Shown here one piece after another: positions 25,781 through 34,723 of a stretch of 64,000 bases of DNA (positions are counted from its first letter, which is position 1; every line of letters starts with the position of its first letter). The stretch is from positions 1,520,315-1,584,314 of the forward strand of contig CP037918.1 in NCBI GenBank assembly GCA_019356535.1, written 5' to 3'. A program made the position numbers and the translations under genes. The notes beneath the pieces are model-generated. The model had not been told where the DNA came from. It made no database searches and saw nothing but the letters and a program-made list of their open reading frames with translations. Origin of the DNA: Chromatiaceae bacterium. GTDB lineage: Bacteria; Pseudomonadota; Gammaproteobacteria; Chromatiales; Chromatiaceae.

Positions 25781-26541
25781 GCCACCTCCGCCAGGTCGCG
25801 CAACACGTGTGCCGCGGCCGCCAGGCCGAAGGCCGCCGTGACCGGCATGCAGGCGCCGAAACCGGCACAATTGAGTGAACTGTCCGTCGTGCAGTTTTCG
25901 AGCACGCGCACCGGCTCGTCGGACCACACCGCGGGCACTCCGAAGCTGCGACGCGGGTTGGTGGGAAAACCGGCCTGCTGGCGCAAGATACGGCGGGTGC
26001 GCGCCAGCAGGGCATCCTGCTCGGTACGCCGCAGGTCAGAGACGCGCACACGCGTCGGGTCCATCTGTCCGCCCGCCGCACCCACGGTGACGATGCGTCG
26101 GCGATGCGCACGGCACCAGGCAATCATCGCCGCCTTGACTCGGGCGTTGTCGATGCAATCAAGCACCCAGTCGTGTTCTTGCTCCAACACGACCTCCAGG
26201 TTGTCGGGCGAGACAAAATCGTCGATCAGGGTGATCTCGCAGTCCGGATTGATCTGCGCCACGCGCTCGGCCAGCACCTCGATCTTGGCCCGCCCGAGGG
26301 TGGATTCCAGTGCGGGTAACTGGCGGTTGATGTTGGACTCGGCCACATGGTCCATATCGATCAGGGTGAGCCGCCCTACCCCGCTGCGCGCCAGTGCCTC
26401 CACCGCCCAGGAGCCGACACCGCCCACGCCGACCACGCACAGGCGTGCACGGGCAATGGCTCCGGCACCAGCCTTACCATAGAGCCTTTCAATGCCCGAA
26501 AACCGTCGATCCGCCACCAAGGGCCCTCCTGCACCAGCCAA
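25777..26541 (-). CDS. tcdA: tRNA threonylcarbamoyladenosine dehydratase
   Basis: E1/ThiF-like enzyme that cyclises t6A37 of tRNA to ct6A with ATP. 254 aa. ATP-binding VVGVGGVGSWAVEALARSGVG near residues 35-55 (landmark), then LIDMDHVAESNINRQ and the conserved DCIDNARVKAAMI. The C-terminal region keeps GFGACMPVTAAFG. In E. coli its sulfur partners are CsdA/CsdE; these are not nearby. Divergent from selU, another tRNA-modification gene, across 62 bases. Confidence 0.92.
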   Translation of the reverse strand: MAGAGGPLVADRRFSGIERLYGKAGAGAIARARLCVVGVGGVGSWAVEALARSGVGRLTLIDMDHVAESNINRQLPALESTLGRAKIEVLAERVAQINPDCEITLIDDFVSPDNLEVVLEQEHDWVLDCIDNARVKAAMIAWCRAHRRRIVTVGAAGGQMDPTRVRVSDLRRTEQDALLARTRRILRQQAGFPTNPRRSFGVPAVWSDEPVRVLENCTTDSSLNCAGFGACMPVTAAFGLAAAAHVLRDLAEVA

Positions 26542-26603
26542 ACCACGCTCAATGATACACTCGCGCCCCGTGCGACCTACTCCATGATCCGAACGATATC
26601 CGA

Positions 26604-27731
26604 ATGATGTCCCGACTCCAGTTCGACCCCGACCTGCCCGAAACCGACAACCTGCTGAGCCTGTTCCTCGAGGACGTGCCCCTGCTGGACGTGCGCGCGC
26701 CGGTCGAGTTTGCCGATGGTGCCTTTCCGCACGCGGTCAACGCACCGCTGATCGACGATGCCGAACGCCACGAGATCGGCAAGACTTACAAGAACCTGGG
26801 CCAGGACGCGGCCATCGAGCTGGGCTTGAAGCTGGTGTCCGGTGACAGGAAGGCGGAACGCATAGCCGCCTGGCGAGCCTTTGCGCAACGCCACCCGAAC
26901 GGGGTGCTGTATTGCTTTCGCGGCGGCCTGCGCTCGAAGACCGCTCAGCAATGGCTGGCCGAGACCGGCATCACTCTGCCGCGCGTGAAGGGCGGCTACA
27001 AGGCCCTGCGCCGATTCCTCATCGACCAACTCGCCGAAAACGCCCGCATCATGCGCCCGGTGGTGATCGGCGGGCGCACCGGCGTGGGCAAGACCCGTTT
27101 CATCCAGAGTCTCAGCCCGCACATCGACCTCGAAGGCCTGGCCTGGCACCGCGGCTCGGCCTTCGGCCGCCATGCCACGCCACAGCCACCGCAGATCACC
27201 TTTGAGAACGCCCTGTCCATCGCACTGCTCAAGTTGGTGCACCGTGGTAACCCCTGGTTTGCTGCCGAGGATGAAAGTCGCAACATCGGGGCCCGACACA
27301 TCCCGATGACATTCTTCGAGCACTTCGCTCGTGCTCCAGTGGTGGTGCTGGAGGCCGATTTCGAGGAACGCGTCGACATCACCCTCCAGGAATATGTACA
27401 CGATGCGCTCACGGAATATATCGAATTGTCGGGTGCCGACGAGGGCTTCCAACAATGGGCGAATTATCTGCGCGACAGCCTGGACCGCATACGACGCCGG
27501 CTCGGTGGCGCCAATCACCAGCGCATCACACGACTATTGAACTCGGCCCTGGATCGACACGAAAGGACAGGCGACACCTCGCAGCATCGTACCTGGATCG
27601 CCGCCTTGCTCAACGACTATTACGATGACATGTACAACTATCAGCTCGAAAAGAAAGCCGACCGCATTCGCTTTCAAGGCCGCCGCGACGAGGTAAAGGA
27701 CTATCTTCTACAGCACCACGACATTCGCTAA
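26604..27731 (+). CDS. selU: tRNA 2-selenouridine synthase
   Basis: Replaces sulfur of 2-thiouridine at tRNA position 34 with selenium, using selenophosphate and a geranylated intermediate. 375 aa. The N-terminal rhodanese domain has its catalytic cysteine in LYCFRGGLRSKTAQQWL (Cys104). A C-terminal P-loop domain follows with VIGGRTGVGKTRFI near residue 150. Its presence implies selenophosphate synthesis (SelD) in this organism, outside the window. Start ATG ATG: the second Met is also possible. Confidence 0.95.
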   Translation: MMSRLQFDPDLPETDNLLSLFLEDVPLLDVRAPVEFADGAFPHAVNAPLIDDAERHEIGKTYKNLGQDAAIELGLKLVSGDRKAERIAAWRAFAQRHPNGVLYCFRGGLRSKTAQQWLAETGITLPRVKGGYKALRRFLIDQLAENARIMRPVVIGGRTGVGKTRFIQSLSPHIDLEGLAWHRGSAFGRHATPQPPQITFENALSIALLKLVHRGNPWFAAEDESRNIGARHIPMTFFEHFARAPVVVLEADFEERVDITLQEYVHDALTEYIELSGADEGFQQWANYLRDSLDRIRRRLGGANHQRITRLLNSALDRHERTGDTSQHRTWIAALLNDYYDDMYNYQLEKKADRIRFQGRRDEVKDYLLQHHDIR

Positions 27732-27853
27732 ACGCCGAAAGCGCTTCATTCCCACATAATCACTACCGAATTGCGGCTGTTTCTACACTCTCCGTAGGCC
27801 ATATCACCATCCTCCCCCGCCGCTCCTTCCTTATTATTTCTATGCCATATCCA

Positions 27854-27883
27854 TTCACAATTCACCTTCATTATTGTTATACT
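27854..27883 (+). promoter_or_regulatory. Promoter candidate for the coiled-coil/winged-helix gene
   Basis: -35 TTCACA (27854-27859), 18-base spacer, -10 TATACT (27878-27883), in an unusually AT-rich stretch (27732-27962) of this GC-rich genome. The start codon at 27963 follows GAGGTAAGAA. Confidence 0.5.
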
Positions 27884-27962
27884 TGCATTTGCCGACAGGT
27901 TGGCAACAACAAGAATATCTCAGTTGGCGAATTAACTACTGAAAATCTCAACGAGGTAAGAA

Positions 27963-28385
27963 ATGGCGAAAATGAAATCCGTGGACGAAATGACCGCCCA
28001 GGAACTCTATGAACTGGCTAAGGCAAAGGAAGCCGAGGAACAGGAGCGTCAACGCGAGGCCATGCGCGCCGAACTGGAAAAGGCCAAGGCCGAACGCAAG
28101 GCCCTGCTGGCGCGTCATCGCAAAGAACTGGCGGCTATCGACGCCAAGATCCGTGAACTCGGCGGGCGTGTCCGCTCCGCGGGTGGAAAGAGTGGTGGAC
28201 GGGGCCGTATCAGCAACACGGTGCTCGAGATCCTGTCTGACAAGAAGGAGCATTCCACAACTGATCTCAAGGCCGAACTGGCCAGGCGTGGCGTGGTCGC
28301 CAATAACCTGAACCAGACGCTGGCCTACCTGAAGCGCCAGGGCAAGATCCAATCACCCAAGCGCTCCACCTACGTCATTGCCTGA
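27963..28385 (+). CDS. Coiled-coil plus winged-helix protein, possible nucleoid-associated factor
   Basis: 140 aa, family not recognised. Residues about 8-68 form a long charged coiled coil (KAKEAEEQERQREAMRAEL and following). A glycine/arginine-rich basic linker GGRVRSAGGKSGGRGR follows. The last 60 residues look like a winged helix (ISNTVLEILSDKKEHSTTD, NNLNQTLAYLKRQGKIQSP). The layout of oligomerising coil, basic hook and DNA-binding domain resembles H-NS/MvaT-type proteins in form only. Monocistronic, with an AT-rich promoter and a strong terminator. Confidence 0.6.
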   Translation: MAKMKSVDEMTAQELYELAKAKEAEEQERQREAMRAELEKAKAERKALLARHRKELAAIDAKIRELGGRVRSAGGKSGGRGRISNTVLEILSDKKEHSTTDLKAELARRGVVANNLNQTLAYLKRQGKIQSPKRSTYVIA

Positions 28386-28410
28386 TCGCAGGCTCAATGT
28401 GGCCATACAA

Positions 28411-28440
28411 GGCCTTCCCGTAACCCGGGAAGGCCTTTTT
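28411..28440 (+). terminator. Strong rho-independent terminator
   Basis: Perfect 10-bp stem GGCCTTCCCG / CGGGAAGGCC with a five-base loop, followed by TTTTT. It lies 25 bases after the stop of the coiled-coil/winged-helix gene. Confidence 0.92.
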
Positions 28441-28463
28441 CTTGTGCGATCGGAAGAGGTTCC

Positions 28464-28727
28464 CTAGCCCGGGTGTTTCACCCGTATCCCGAGAGCCGGC
28501 AGAATTCGCAGCGGTTGTGGCGCCGATTCACAACAAAGGTGATAGCCCGGCTATCGCTTGAGCGAGAATCAAGCCACAACGAGCAAGAAATCGCCGGCAT
28601 CGGGATAGAACGGCGCCGGGTACAAACCGCAACCGACACCTGCCCCGCATCCTTGAAAGATTCTTAAAACAAAACAGTGGGTTACGATGCCGGCGCCGCT
28701 GTTCGACGGGTAAAATATTCGGGCTAA
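28464..28727. mobile_element. MITE-like element, copy 2 (264 bp)
   Basis: Inverted relative to copy 1 at 21176-21354. Ends: CTAGCCCGGGTGTTTCACCC on the left and the complement of TTAGCCCGAATATTTTACCC on the right, flanked by CTAG/CTAA. Compared with copy 1 it carries about 85 extra bases (around 28501-28584) that form their own hairpin: GTTGTGGC and GATTC on one side, GAATC and GCCACAAC on the other. It has no coding capacity. Confidence 0.75.
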
Positions 28728-28842
28728 TTGCCCGGCACCGACAGCGTCATCACCAGACCACCACGCCTCACACGGTAGGTGTAAAAATTTCGGTCAGCGT
28801 TACTTCCACGATGATGAAATCACGACGCCTTCTTTCATTGCT

Positions 28843-28920
28843 CTACACCCCGGCGAAAGAAGCCAGCACGCTGGAGAACACCAGCCACAAGGTCAGCTGA
28901 TCTTCTATTTTGTGACCCAT
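28843..28920 (-). CDS. Possible 25-aa hydrophobic small protein
   Basis: ATG 28920 to TAG 28843 encodes a 25-residue peptide: charged MGHKIEDQL followed by a hydrophobic stretch TLWLVFSSVLASFAGV. A GGAG lies 14 bases before the ATG. It would suit a single-helix membrane peptide, but without conservation data it may be chance. It lies in the 350-base gap (28728-29077) between the MITE and fliJ, where nothing else is recognisable. Confidence 0.3.
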   Translation of the reverse strand: MGHKIEDQLTLWLVFSSVLASFAGV

Positions 28921-29077
28921 CTCACTTGATTCTCCGGAGTTATCATTGTTATGCGAGGCAGGATGGGCTTCGTTTCGGGAGCCTTTGAAACACCCCCAAG
29001 CCCCCACGTGCAGAAGCCGGCAGCTGCTTCAGCGCTTCCCGCAATCACATCATACAAGAGGTGTTGACCAGCGACGC

Positions 29078-29506
29078 TCACTCGCGGCGCAGCACCCGGT
29101 CATCCAGCTGCCGCTGCTCCTGGCGGGCCTCACGGGCACGTTCGTCGTTGCGCTTCTGTTCAACCGCGTTACCGATAGCCCGCGTTCGCGTATGCCGCTC
29201 CTGCCAGGATTGCCGGGCCTGCTGACACCTCGCCTCCATCTCCTCTACCAGTCGGCGCTGGGTATCGATCGCCTGTTCCAATTTGTCGATAAAGACCTGG
29301 AACTCACGTAACTGCACCGGCGAGCCAATGGCAGAGACACGCCCGTGCCCTTCCAGGTACTCGCGACGAAAGACCTCAAGTTCCTGCAAACGCTGACGGG
29401 CCTGGTCCCGCTCCCGGCGGGCCTGCGCCAGCAAGGCGGCGGCATCGTGTTCCTTTTTCTCGGCCAGGCGGTGAATAGTCTCGAAACGCTTCGAATCACG
29501 AGGCAT
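29078..29506 (-). CDS. fliJ: Flagellar export chaperone / ATPase stalk protein
   Basis: 142 aa, nearly all coiled coil ([20 protein letters not shown] and a long Q/E/R-rich continuation), the FliJ pattern of two antiparallel helices that insert into the FliI hexamer like an F1 gamma stalk. The start overlaps the fliI stop by 11 bases. It is the last recognisable flagellar gene; fliK, often next, is not found. Confidence 0.9.
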   Translation of the reverse strand: MPRDSKRFETIHRLAEKKEHDAAALLAQARRERDQARQRLQELEVFRREYLEGHGRVSAIGSPVQLREFQVFIDKLEQAIDTQRRLVEEMEARCQQARQSWQERHTRTRAIGNAVEQKRNDERAREARQEQRQLDDRVLRRE

Positions 29507-30860
29507 CGGAGGTCTCCTGCGGGAACAGGGCCATCAGCTCGTCAAGACTCTGCTGCAAATCCACTCGGGTATCCATATCCTGGGCGAGAAAGGCCTGCAG
29601 GGACGGCATGGCCTGGATGGCCTGGTCGATCTGCGCATTCGAACCCGGCTCGTAGGCGCCGACACTGATCAAGTCACGATTCTGCTGGTACAGGCTGTAG
29701 AGCTGCTTGAAGGCGCGCGCGGCCAGCCGGTGCTCGCGCGTAACGATGTCGTTCATGGCGCGACTGACCGATGCCTCGATGTCGATCGCCGGATATTGTC
29801 CGGTCTCGGCGATACGCCGCGACAATACGATGTGTCCATCGAGGATGGCACGCGCTGCATCCGCGATGGGGTCGTTCTGGTCGTCGCCCTCAGCCAGTAC
29901 TGTGTAGAAGGCGGTGATGGAGCCACTGTCACGCTCGCCGTTGCCCGCACGTTCCACCAGCTGGGGCAACTTGGCGAACACCGAGGGCGGATAGCCCTTG
30001 GTAGCCGGCGGTTCGTTGATCGCCAGTCCGATCTCGCGCTGCGCCTGGGCGAAGCGGGTTAGCGAATCCATCAGCAGCAGCACCTGCTTGCCGCGGCTGC
30101 GGAAGTACTCGGCCACCGAGGTCGCCAGCATGGCGCCGTGCATGCGGCGCAGTGGCGGCTGGTCAGCGGGCACCGCCACCACCACCGAGCGCGCCATGCC
30201 CTCACTGCCGAGGATGTTGTCGATGAATTCCTTGACCTCGCGCCCACGCTCACCGATGAGCCCCACCACCACCACATCGGCATTGGTGTAGCGGGTCATC
30301 ATACCCAGCAGCACTGACTTGCCCACCCCAGAGCCGGCAAACAGGCCCAGCCGTTGTCCACGACCGACGCTGAGCAGGGCATTGATGGCGCGGATCCCTA
30401 CGTCAAGGGGCTCACGGATGGGCGCGCGGCTGAGCGGGTTGATGGACTCACCATTAAGCGGCCACCGTTCCCGGACCGCCAGCGGGCCGTGCCCATCCAG
30501 CGGAAGACCGCTACCATCGATCACCCGCCCGAGCAGTGCCTCGCCCACCGCCACTTCGGACACCCGGCCAGTGGGCACTACCCGAGCATCGGCCTGCAGA
30601 CCGTGCAAATCACCCGTGGGCATGAGGTAAAGGCTCTCACCGGCAAAGCCCACCACCTCGGCCTCGATGGTCTCGCCGCCGTTGTTCACGATCTCGCAGA
30701 TCTCGCCGATAGCCGCACGGCATCCGATGGCTTCCAGGGTGAGACCGACCATGCGCGTGAGCTTGCCCTCGACCACCAAGCCACGGGTTTCGGGCATCAC
30801 CTCCGCCAGGCGCGCCACGCGCCGCGCCCAGATCTCACTGCGCTGCGGATTCGGCAGCAT
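29496..30860 (-). CDS. fliI: Flagellum-specific export ATPase
   Basis: Cytoplasmic hexameric ATPase energising flagellar type III export. 454 aa from ATG 30860; the upstream in-frame start would extend it into fliH without similarity. Walker [13 protein letters not shown] near residue 165, Walker [18 protein letters not shown], and [13 protein letters not shown] typical of FliI/T3SS ATPases. The start lies 26 bases inside the 3-prime end of fliH, suggesting coupled translation. It works with FliH and FliJ, its neighbours on both sides. Confidence 0.95.
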   Translation of the reverse strand: MLPNPQRSEIWARRVARLAEVMPETRGLVVEGKLTRMVGLTLEAIGCRAAIGEICEIVNNGGETIEAEVVGFAGESLYLMPTGDLHGLQADARVVPTGRVSEVAVGEALLGRVIDGSGLPLDGHGPLAVRERWPLNGESINPLSRAPIREPLDVGIRAINALLSVGRGQRLGLFAGSGVGKSVLLGMMTRYTNADVVVVGLIGERGREVKEFIDNILGSEGMARSVVVAVPADQPPLRRMHGAMLATSVAEYFRSRGKQVLLLMDSLTRFAQAQREIGLAINEPPATKGYPPSVFAKLPQLVERAGNGERDSGSITAFYTVLAEGDDQNDPIADAARAILDGHIVLSRRIAETGQYPAIDIEASVSRAMNDIVTREHRLAARAFKQLYSLYQQNRDLISVGAYEPGSNAQIDQAIQAMPSLQAFLAQDMDTRVDLQQSLDELMALFPQETSDAS

Positions 30861-31539
30861 GGTTACGTTCCCGGTCGATACCCAGCAGGGGGGCAATCAG
30901 GGCATTGAGACGTGACTCGAGGGTGGCATCGATCTGCGAGTGCTCAGTAACCACCCGGCAGCCGCCGCGCTGGATCACCGGGTCCTCGATGATCTGCCAC
31001 TTCTGGTCGGACTCGCCCAGGGTGTAGGCCTCGCGCACCACCGCCGCGTCGTCGGGATGCAGCAGCACGCGAATGCGCCGGGTGTTCACCGGCAGGATGT
31101 TCAGCGCCTCGCGCACCACGCCCACAATGTGCGAGGGGTCGGTGCGGATCTCACGGCGGATGAGCTGACGCACCATGGCGATCACCAGGGTCACCACTTC
31201 CTGCTCAACCTGGTCGTCCAGTTCCTCGAAGGGCGTCTCGAGCGTCTGCAAGAGGCGATCGAACACCTCCAGCTTTTCCTGGATCTCGCGCCGGCCGGCC
31301 TCCAGGCCCTCGCGATGACCGAACTCGAAGCCTTCCGAGCGCCCCTGTTCATAGCCCTCTTGCTGAGCGCGTGCCGCCAGCTCCTCGAGCTCGGCCGCAG
31401 TGAGCAAAGGTGCGGGTTCAGGTGCGGGCTCGTTTTCTTCCTGCACCGAGTGCCCGCCCATGTCCGGCGGCTGCCATTGCTGCGCGTGGCCTTCGGCGGC
31501 GGGTATCACTCGGCTGCGCTTGGGACGGGAATTCTTCAT
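30835..31539 (-). CDS. fliH: Flagellar assembly protein, FliI regulator
   Basis: 234 aa. Proline/glutamate-rich N-terminus ([13 protein letters not shown]), then a helix with GxxxG-like repeats ([26 protein letters not shown], near residues 75-98) characteristic of FliH. The C-terminal domain ([46 protein letters not shown]) matches FliH/YscL. It binds FliI and the C-ring. Starts five bases after the fliG stop. Confidence 0.92.
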   Translation of the reverse strand: MKNSRPKRSRVIPAAEGHAQQWQPPDMGGHSVQEENEPAPEPAPLLTAAELEELAARAQQEGYEQGRSEGFEFGHREGLEAGRREIQEKLEVFDRLLQTLETPFEELDDQVEQEVVTLVIAMVRQLIRREIRTDPSHIVGVVREALNILPVNTRRIRVLLHPDDAAVVREAYTLGESDQKWQIIEDPVIQRGGCRVVTEHSQIDATLESRLNALIAPLLGIDRERNHAAESAAQ

Positions 31540-31544
31540 GGCGC

Positions 31545-32588
31545 TCAGATGAAGTCGTCACCGCCGCCGCCGCCAAGCATGATCTCGCCAGCATCGGCCA
31601 GCTTGCGGGCGATCGACAGGATCTCCTTCTGCGCAGCCTCGACATCCGACACCTTGACCGGCGGCGCGGCCTCGAGATCGTCCTTGAGCATCTCGGCAGC
31701 GCGGGAAGACATGTTGCTGAAGATTTTCTCCTTGAGCGCATCCGGCGCACCACGCAAAGCCAGCAACAATTGATCGGTAGAGACCTCGCGCAGCAGGGTC
31801 TGCATGCTGCGGTCGTCGAGATCGATGAGGTTCTCGAACACGAACATGTTGTCCTGGATCTCCTGCGCCAGGTCCTCGTCGGCCTTCTGGATACCCTCGA
31901 TGATCTCGGCCTCGATCGAGCCATCGACGAAATTGAGGATGTCCGCCGCCTTCTTTACGCCACCCAGCGCCGAGGACTTGATGTTGGTGTTGCCCTCGAG
32001 CTGGCGTTCGAGGATCTTGTCGAGCTCCTGCAAGGCGTTGGGCTGAATACCCTCGAGGGTGGCGATGCGCATGATCACATCATTGCGCACGCGCGGATCG
32101 TGAAACTCGGCGAGCACCCCGGCAGCCTGGTCCGGGTCGAGAAAGGACATCACGATGGCAATGATCTGCGGATGCTCGTAGCGGATCAGCTCGGCAATGG
32201 CCTTGGGGTCCATCCACTTGAGCTGTTCCAATCCTTTGCTATTGCGTCCGAGCAGGATCCGGTCAATCACCCCACTGGCCTTGTCCGACCCCAGTGCCTT
32301 GGTGAGCATGTTGCGAATGTACTCATCCGACCCCATACCCAGCGAGGTCTGCTCACCGATGGCCTCGACGAACTCGTGCATCACCAGTTCCATCTGTGAA
32401 TTGGTGATGTTGGTCAGAGTGGCCATGGCCATGCCGATCTCCTGCACCTCCTTGGGCTCCATGTACTTGAGCACCTCGGCAGCATGGTTCTCGCCCAGCC
32501 CCAGCATCAGCAGGGCCGAACGCTCCAGCCCCGAGAGCCGGGCCACGACCTGCTTGTCGGTCTCATTCTGTGCGCTGTCAGCTGGCAT
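31545..32588 (-). CDS. fliG: Flagellar motor switch protein
   Basis: C-ring protein that transmits stator torque and direction switching. 347 aa. Contains LSGLERSALLMLGLGENHAAEVLKYM-type N-terminal, EHPQIIAIVMSFLDP in the middle domain (EHPQ motif) and the C-terminal torque helix region (LREVSTDQLLLALRGAPDALKEKIFSNMS, landmark near residue 270). The start overlaps the fliF stop by 11 bases. Full family length, with all three domains present. Confidence 0.97.
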   Translation of the reverse strand: MPADSAQNETDKQVVARLSGLERSALLMLGLGENHAAEVLKYMEPKEVQEIGMAMATLTNITNSQMELVMHEFVEAIGEQTSLGMGSDEYIRNMLTKALGSDKASGVIDRILLGRNSKGLEQLKWMDPKAIAELIRYEHPQIIAIVMSFLDPDQAAGVLAEFHDPRVRNDVIMRIATLEGIQPNALQELDKILERQLEGNTNIKSSALGGVKKAADILNFVDGSIEAEIIEGIQKADEDLAQEIQDNMFVFENLIDLDDRSMQTLLREVSTDQLLLALRGAPDALKEKIFSNMSSRAAEMLKDDLEAAPPVKVSDVEAAQKEILSIARKLADAGEIMLGGGGGDDFI

Positions 32589-34293
32589 CTTCGGCTATCC
32601 AGATCTTGACTAGTTGTGCCACGCGCTTGGGATCTTCTTCTACCAGCTTGCGCGCAGCTTCCATGATGTTTTCGTACTCACCGCCACCCGGCAGCTTGAT
32701 GGGTTCGCCATCCTTGCCAAGCGCCAGGCCACCTTCTCCTTGCTCCTCCAGAGGCTGCCCGTCCGGACCCAACGGGCCGCTCACTACCGCTCCCTCGGGT
32801 CCAGCAGCGACTCCCTCGGCACCGGCAGCGGCCAGTGCCAACTCGGTGCTCTCGGGTGGACTGGTCAGGCGCTTGAGGGTCGGGCGCAGCACGCCAAACA
32901 CCAGTAACAGCACCAGCAGCAGACCGCCCACCTGTTTGACTAGATCAAGGAACCACGCCTGTTTCCAGAGCGGCGGCTCGGGCAGGTCTTCGATCGGCTC
33001 GGGGGCCAGGAAGGGACTGTTGATGACCTTCACGCTGTCGCCACGACGCGCGTCAAAGCCAATGGCCTCACGCACCAGCTGGGTGATGCGCTCGATCTCC
33101 TCGGGGGTGCGTTCGCGTCGAGTCACCTTGCCGTCCGCAGAGACGGTGACCACATCGTCCACCACCACCGCCACCGACAGACGACGCAGCGTGGCCGGGG
33201 CCTGACGGGTATGACTGACTACCCGGTCCAGCTCGTAGTTACGCGTGGCTTGACGGCTGCTGTCCACGAGCTCGGTCGTACCACCCTGCCCCTGCGCTAC
33301 CTCGGGAGCTGTGCCGGCCGCCGGTGGCTGGTTGCTCAACGCGCCGGGGATGCCCTGTGGTGCGCCGCTGCTGCGCTGCTGCTCGTTGATCTGTTCACTG
33401 CGCAGCGCCGGCTGGTCGGGATTGTAGCGTTCCTGGGTCTGCTCGGTGACGGAGAAGTCGATGTCCGCAGTGACCTGGGCACGCACCCGGTCCTTGCCCA
33501 CGATAGGCGCGAGCAGGTCCTCGATACGCTGGCGCAAGTGCTCCTCGACCTTGCGAGTGTACTCGAAATGACTGCTCGAGCGTTCGATGTCGTCATCGGC
33601 CTGGTCACCGCTGAGCAACTTGCCACGGTGGTCCACCACCGTGACCCGTCCTGGCTCCAGCTCGGGCACGCTGGAAGCCACCAGATGCACGATGGCCTGC
33701 ACCTGACCAGGATCGAGGGTACGCCCGGCGAGCAGCTTGACCGTAACCGCCGCGCTGGGCTTCTTGCGGTCACGCACGAACACCGACTGCTTGGGAATGG
33801 CCAGATGCACCCGCGCACTCTGCACCGCGCCGATGGTGGCGATGGTGCGTGCCAGCTCACCCTGCATGGCCTGCAGATAGCGCGCGCGCTCGACCACCCG
33901 GCTGGTACCGAAGCCAATATCCTTCTGCAACAACTCGAAACCCATGCCCGTACTGTTCGGGAGTCCAGCAGCGGCAAGCTGCATGCGCAGCTCCTTGACC
34001 TTGCCGGCCGGCACCAGGATGCTGCCGGTGGCCTCGTCCACACGGTACTCGACCCCGTTCTTCTGCAACACGGCGAGCACCTCGGTGGCATCCTTCTCTG
34101 CCAGATTCCCGTACAGCGGCGCCATGGTGGGTGCCTGCGACCAGAGCACCACGGCCACCCCCAGTGCCACGCTGGCGGCGATCCCGATCATCACTGCCAG
34201 CTGGCGGAAGATGGGATTGTCCTTGAGCGTAGCTGCTGGATCGGGCAAGGCGTTGCTGGTGCTAAGGGCGGTGCTCTCGGTGGCATCTGCCAT
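32578..34293 (-). CDS. fliF: Flagellar MS-ring protein
   Basis: 571 aa inner-membrane ring protein, base of the flagellum. First membrane helix around residues 32-52 (LAVMIGIAASVALGVAVVLW), YscJ/FliF domains (ATEVLAVLQKNGVEYRV; ARVHLAIPKQSVFVRD), the periplasmic beta-collar region and a second membrane helix near residue 475 (GGLLLVLLLVFGVLRP). The C-terminal FliG-binding tail follows. Followed directly by fliG and preceded by fliE with a 32-base gap. Confidence 0.97.
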   Translation of the reverse strand: MADATESTALSTSNALPDPAATLKDNPIFRQLAVMIGIAASVALGVAVVLWSQAPTMAPLYGNLAEKDATEVLAVLQKNGVEYRVDEATGSILVPAGKVKELRMQLAAAGLPNSTGMGFELLQKDIGFGTSRVVERARYLQAMQGELARTIATIGAVQSARVHLAIPKQSVFVRDRKKPSAAVTVKLLAGRTLDPGQVQAIVHLVASSVPELEPGRVTVVDHRGKLLSGDQADDDIERSSSHFEYTRKVEEHLRQRIEDLLAPIVGKDRVRAQVTADIDFSVTEQTQERYNPDQPALRSEQINEQQRSSGAPQGIPGALSNQPPAAGTAPEVAQGQGGTTELVDSSRQATRNYELDRVVSHTRQAPATLRRLSVAVVVDDVVTVSADGKVTRRERTPEEIERITQLVREAIGFDARRGDSVKVINSPFLAPEPIEDLPEPPLWKQAWFLDLVKQVGGLLLVLLLVFGVLRPTLKRLTSPPESTELALAAAGAEGVAAGPEGAVVSGPLGPDGQPLEEQGEGGLALGKDGEPIKLPGGGEYENIMEAARKLVEEDPKRVAQLVKIWIAEDAS

Positions 34294-34325
34294 GCGTTGC
34301 TACCTCTGTTGTCGGATGGGCCGCC

Positions 34326-34646
34326 TCACAGCGGCATGTTCATGACGTCCTTGTAGGCCTCGACCAACTTGTTACGCACCTCCGTCATGGCGGCAAAGGC
34401 CAGTCCTGCCTTCTGGCTGGCGATCATCACCTGCGCCAGGTCGACGCCGGGCTGTCCGATCTCGAAGCCGGTCTTGAGGGTCTCGGCCTGCTGCTGCATG
34501 TCATTGACCTTGTCGATGGACTCGCCCAACAAGGCCTGGAAACTGACACCCTCGGCTGCCGGGGTGGCCTTGGCGGCAGGACTGCCTGCCTGCGCGGCCA
34601 TCAGCCGCATCTGTGCCAGTACCTGGGAAATCTCCGGTGTGCTCAT
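34326..34646 (-). CDS. fliE: Flagellar hook-basal body adapter protein
   Basis: 106 aa, the usual FliE size, joining the MS ring to the rod. The C-terminal half matches the family: VDLAQVMIASQKAGLAFAAM, then TEVRNKLVEAYKDVMNMPL at the very end. First gene of fliEFGHIJ and preceded by a sigma-54 promoter at 34705-34720. Confidence 0.95.
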   Translation of the reverse strand: MSTPEISQVLAQMRLMAAQAGSPAAKATPAAEGVSFQALLGESIDKVNDMQQQAETLKTGFEIGQPGVDLAQVMIASQKAGLAFAAMTEVRNKLVEAYKDVMNMPL

Positions 34647-34704
34647 GTCTTCGACTCCGTTGTTCGCCGATTTTTCGTCGCCAAGAGGACCTGTTCAAAA
34701 ACAG

Positions 34705-34720
34705 GGCAAGAAACGGGCCA
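34705..34720 (-). promoter_or_regulatory. Sigma-54 promoter of fliEFGHIJ
   Basis: Minus strand TGGCCCGTTTCTTGCC: GG at -24 and GC at -12 with the required ten-base spacing, one mismatch from TGGCACG-N4-TTGC. It lies about 60 bases before fliE and just after the fleR stop; a CCTGTT/AACAGG hairpin follows. Confidence 0.8.
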
Positions 34721-34723
34721 CTC

